A stretch of DNA of 64,000 bases from Kutzneria viridogrisea (lineage in GTDB: Bacteria; Actinomycetota; Actinomycetes; Mycobacteriales; Pseudonocardiaceae), in assembly GCA_014138725.1 (NCBI GenBank), contig JACJID010000002.1, positions 1,192,001 to 1,256,000 of the forward strand. Direction: 5' to 3'. Positions 63,943 through 64,000 of the stretch are shown here, in pieces. The translations under genes were made by a program, and so were the position numbers. Numbering within the stretch: position 1 is the stretch's first letter; each line of letters starts with the position of its first letter. A model generated the notes under the pieces. It was not told the DNA's origin. It made no database searches and worked only from the letters and a program-made list of their open reading frames with translations.

Positions 63943-64000
63943 AGGCACCATCACCGGATGGCATGACCCCCGACAGCAGCCCTTTACGAACCGCCGGGCA

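Noticed and set aside
63943-64000. Start or end of a further gene at the right edge
   Set aside because: The last 58 bases show no recognisable motif, ribosome binding site or conserved reading frame.

Overview
This 64-kb window comes from a high-GC actinobacterium, most probably of the Pseudonocardiales. The evidence is the very high G+C with strong third-position bias, many GTG/TTG starts, actinobacterial families (DUF2631, DUF2469, a WhiG-type sigma factor, a zinc-finger anti-sigma factor) and a backbone that matches, in order and mostly in strand, the Mycobacterium tuberculosis segment Rv2868c to Rv2922A (from remembered gene order). No rRNA, tRNA, insertion sequence, prophage or CRISPR array was seen.

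Layout. 1-2689: isoprenoid genes ispG (partial) and dxr around a site-2 protease, all on the minus strand. 2828-16408: mostly accessory genes: a small stress membrane protein, a secreted M6 metalloprotease, a polyamine-type ABC operon (potA-D-B-C), DUF2631, a beta-carbonic anhydrase, a large secreted GH31 glycosidase, an ArsC-like protein, rlmN and a His-rich PadR regulator. 16448-22333: a methyltransferase, a VOC protein and the conserved cdsA, frr, pyrH, tsf, rpsB. 22689-34176: an M23 protein, a WhiG/FliA sigma factor, xerC, dprA, comM, yraN, DUF2469, rnhB, two tandem lepB genes, rplS, trmD, rimM, khpA, rpsP. 34729-43615: two CPBP proteases, an amidohydrolase, ffh, a P-loop kinase and the nitrogen cluster amtB-glnK-glnD. 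43987-54758: a monocarboxylate-type symporter with DUF3311, ftsY, anmK with a second symporter, an MFS exporter and two paralogous membrane diguanylate cyclases. 55034-63942: smc, a secreted amidase, an anti-sigma/ECF-sigma pair, acyP, a CAP-domain protein and a proline-rich membrane protein.

How the genes work together. The backbone serves translation (rpsB, tsf, frr, rplS, rpsP, trmD, rimM, rlmN), protein export (ffh, ftsY, two lepB), chromosome maintenance (smc, xerC, rnhB) and nitrogen sensing. The accessory genes add secreted hydrolases, transporters, cell-wall recycling and c-di-GMP signalling.

The most unusual feature is non-coding. Three intergenic arrays (34674-34722, 43809-43980, 54770-55024) are built from a GGGACTC core repeated at exactly 21-bp pitch. 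Each lies 6-9 bp beyond the stop codon of a minus-strand gene, two have an inverted set of units on the far side, and a hairpin of the same unit lies at 60941-60975. Other noteworthy sequences are a perfect 28-bp inverted repeat that contains the stop codons of two convergent genes, two pairs of DnaA-box-like sites, a GlnR-like half-site ladder before amtB, and a 12-bp operator-like word shared by the GH31 promoter and the interior of potB.
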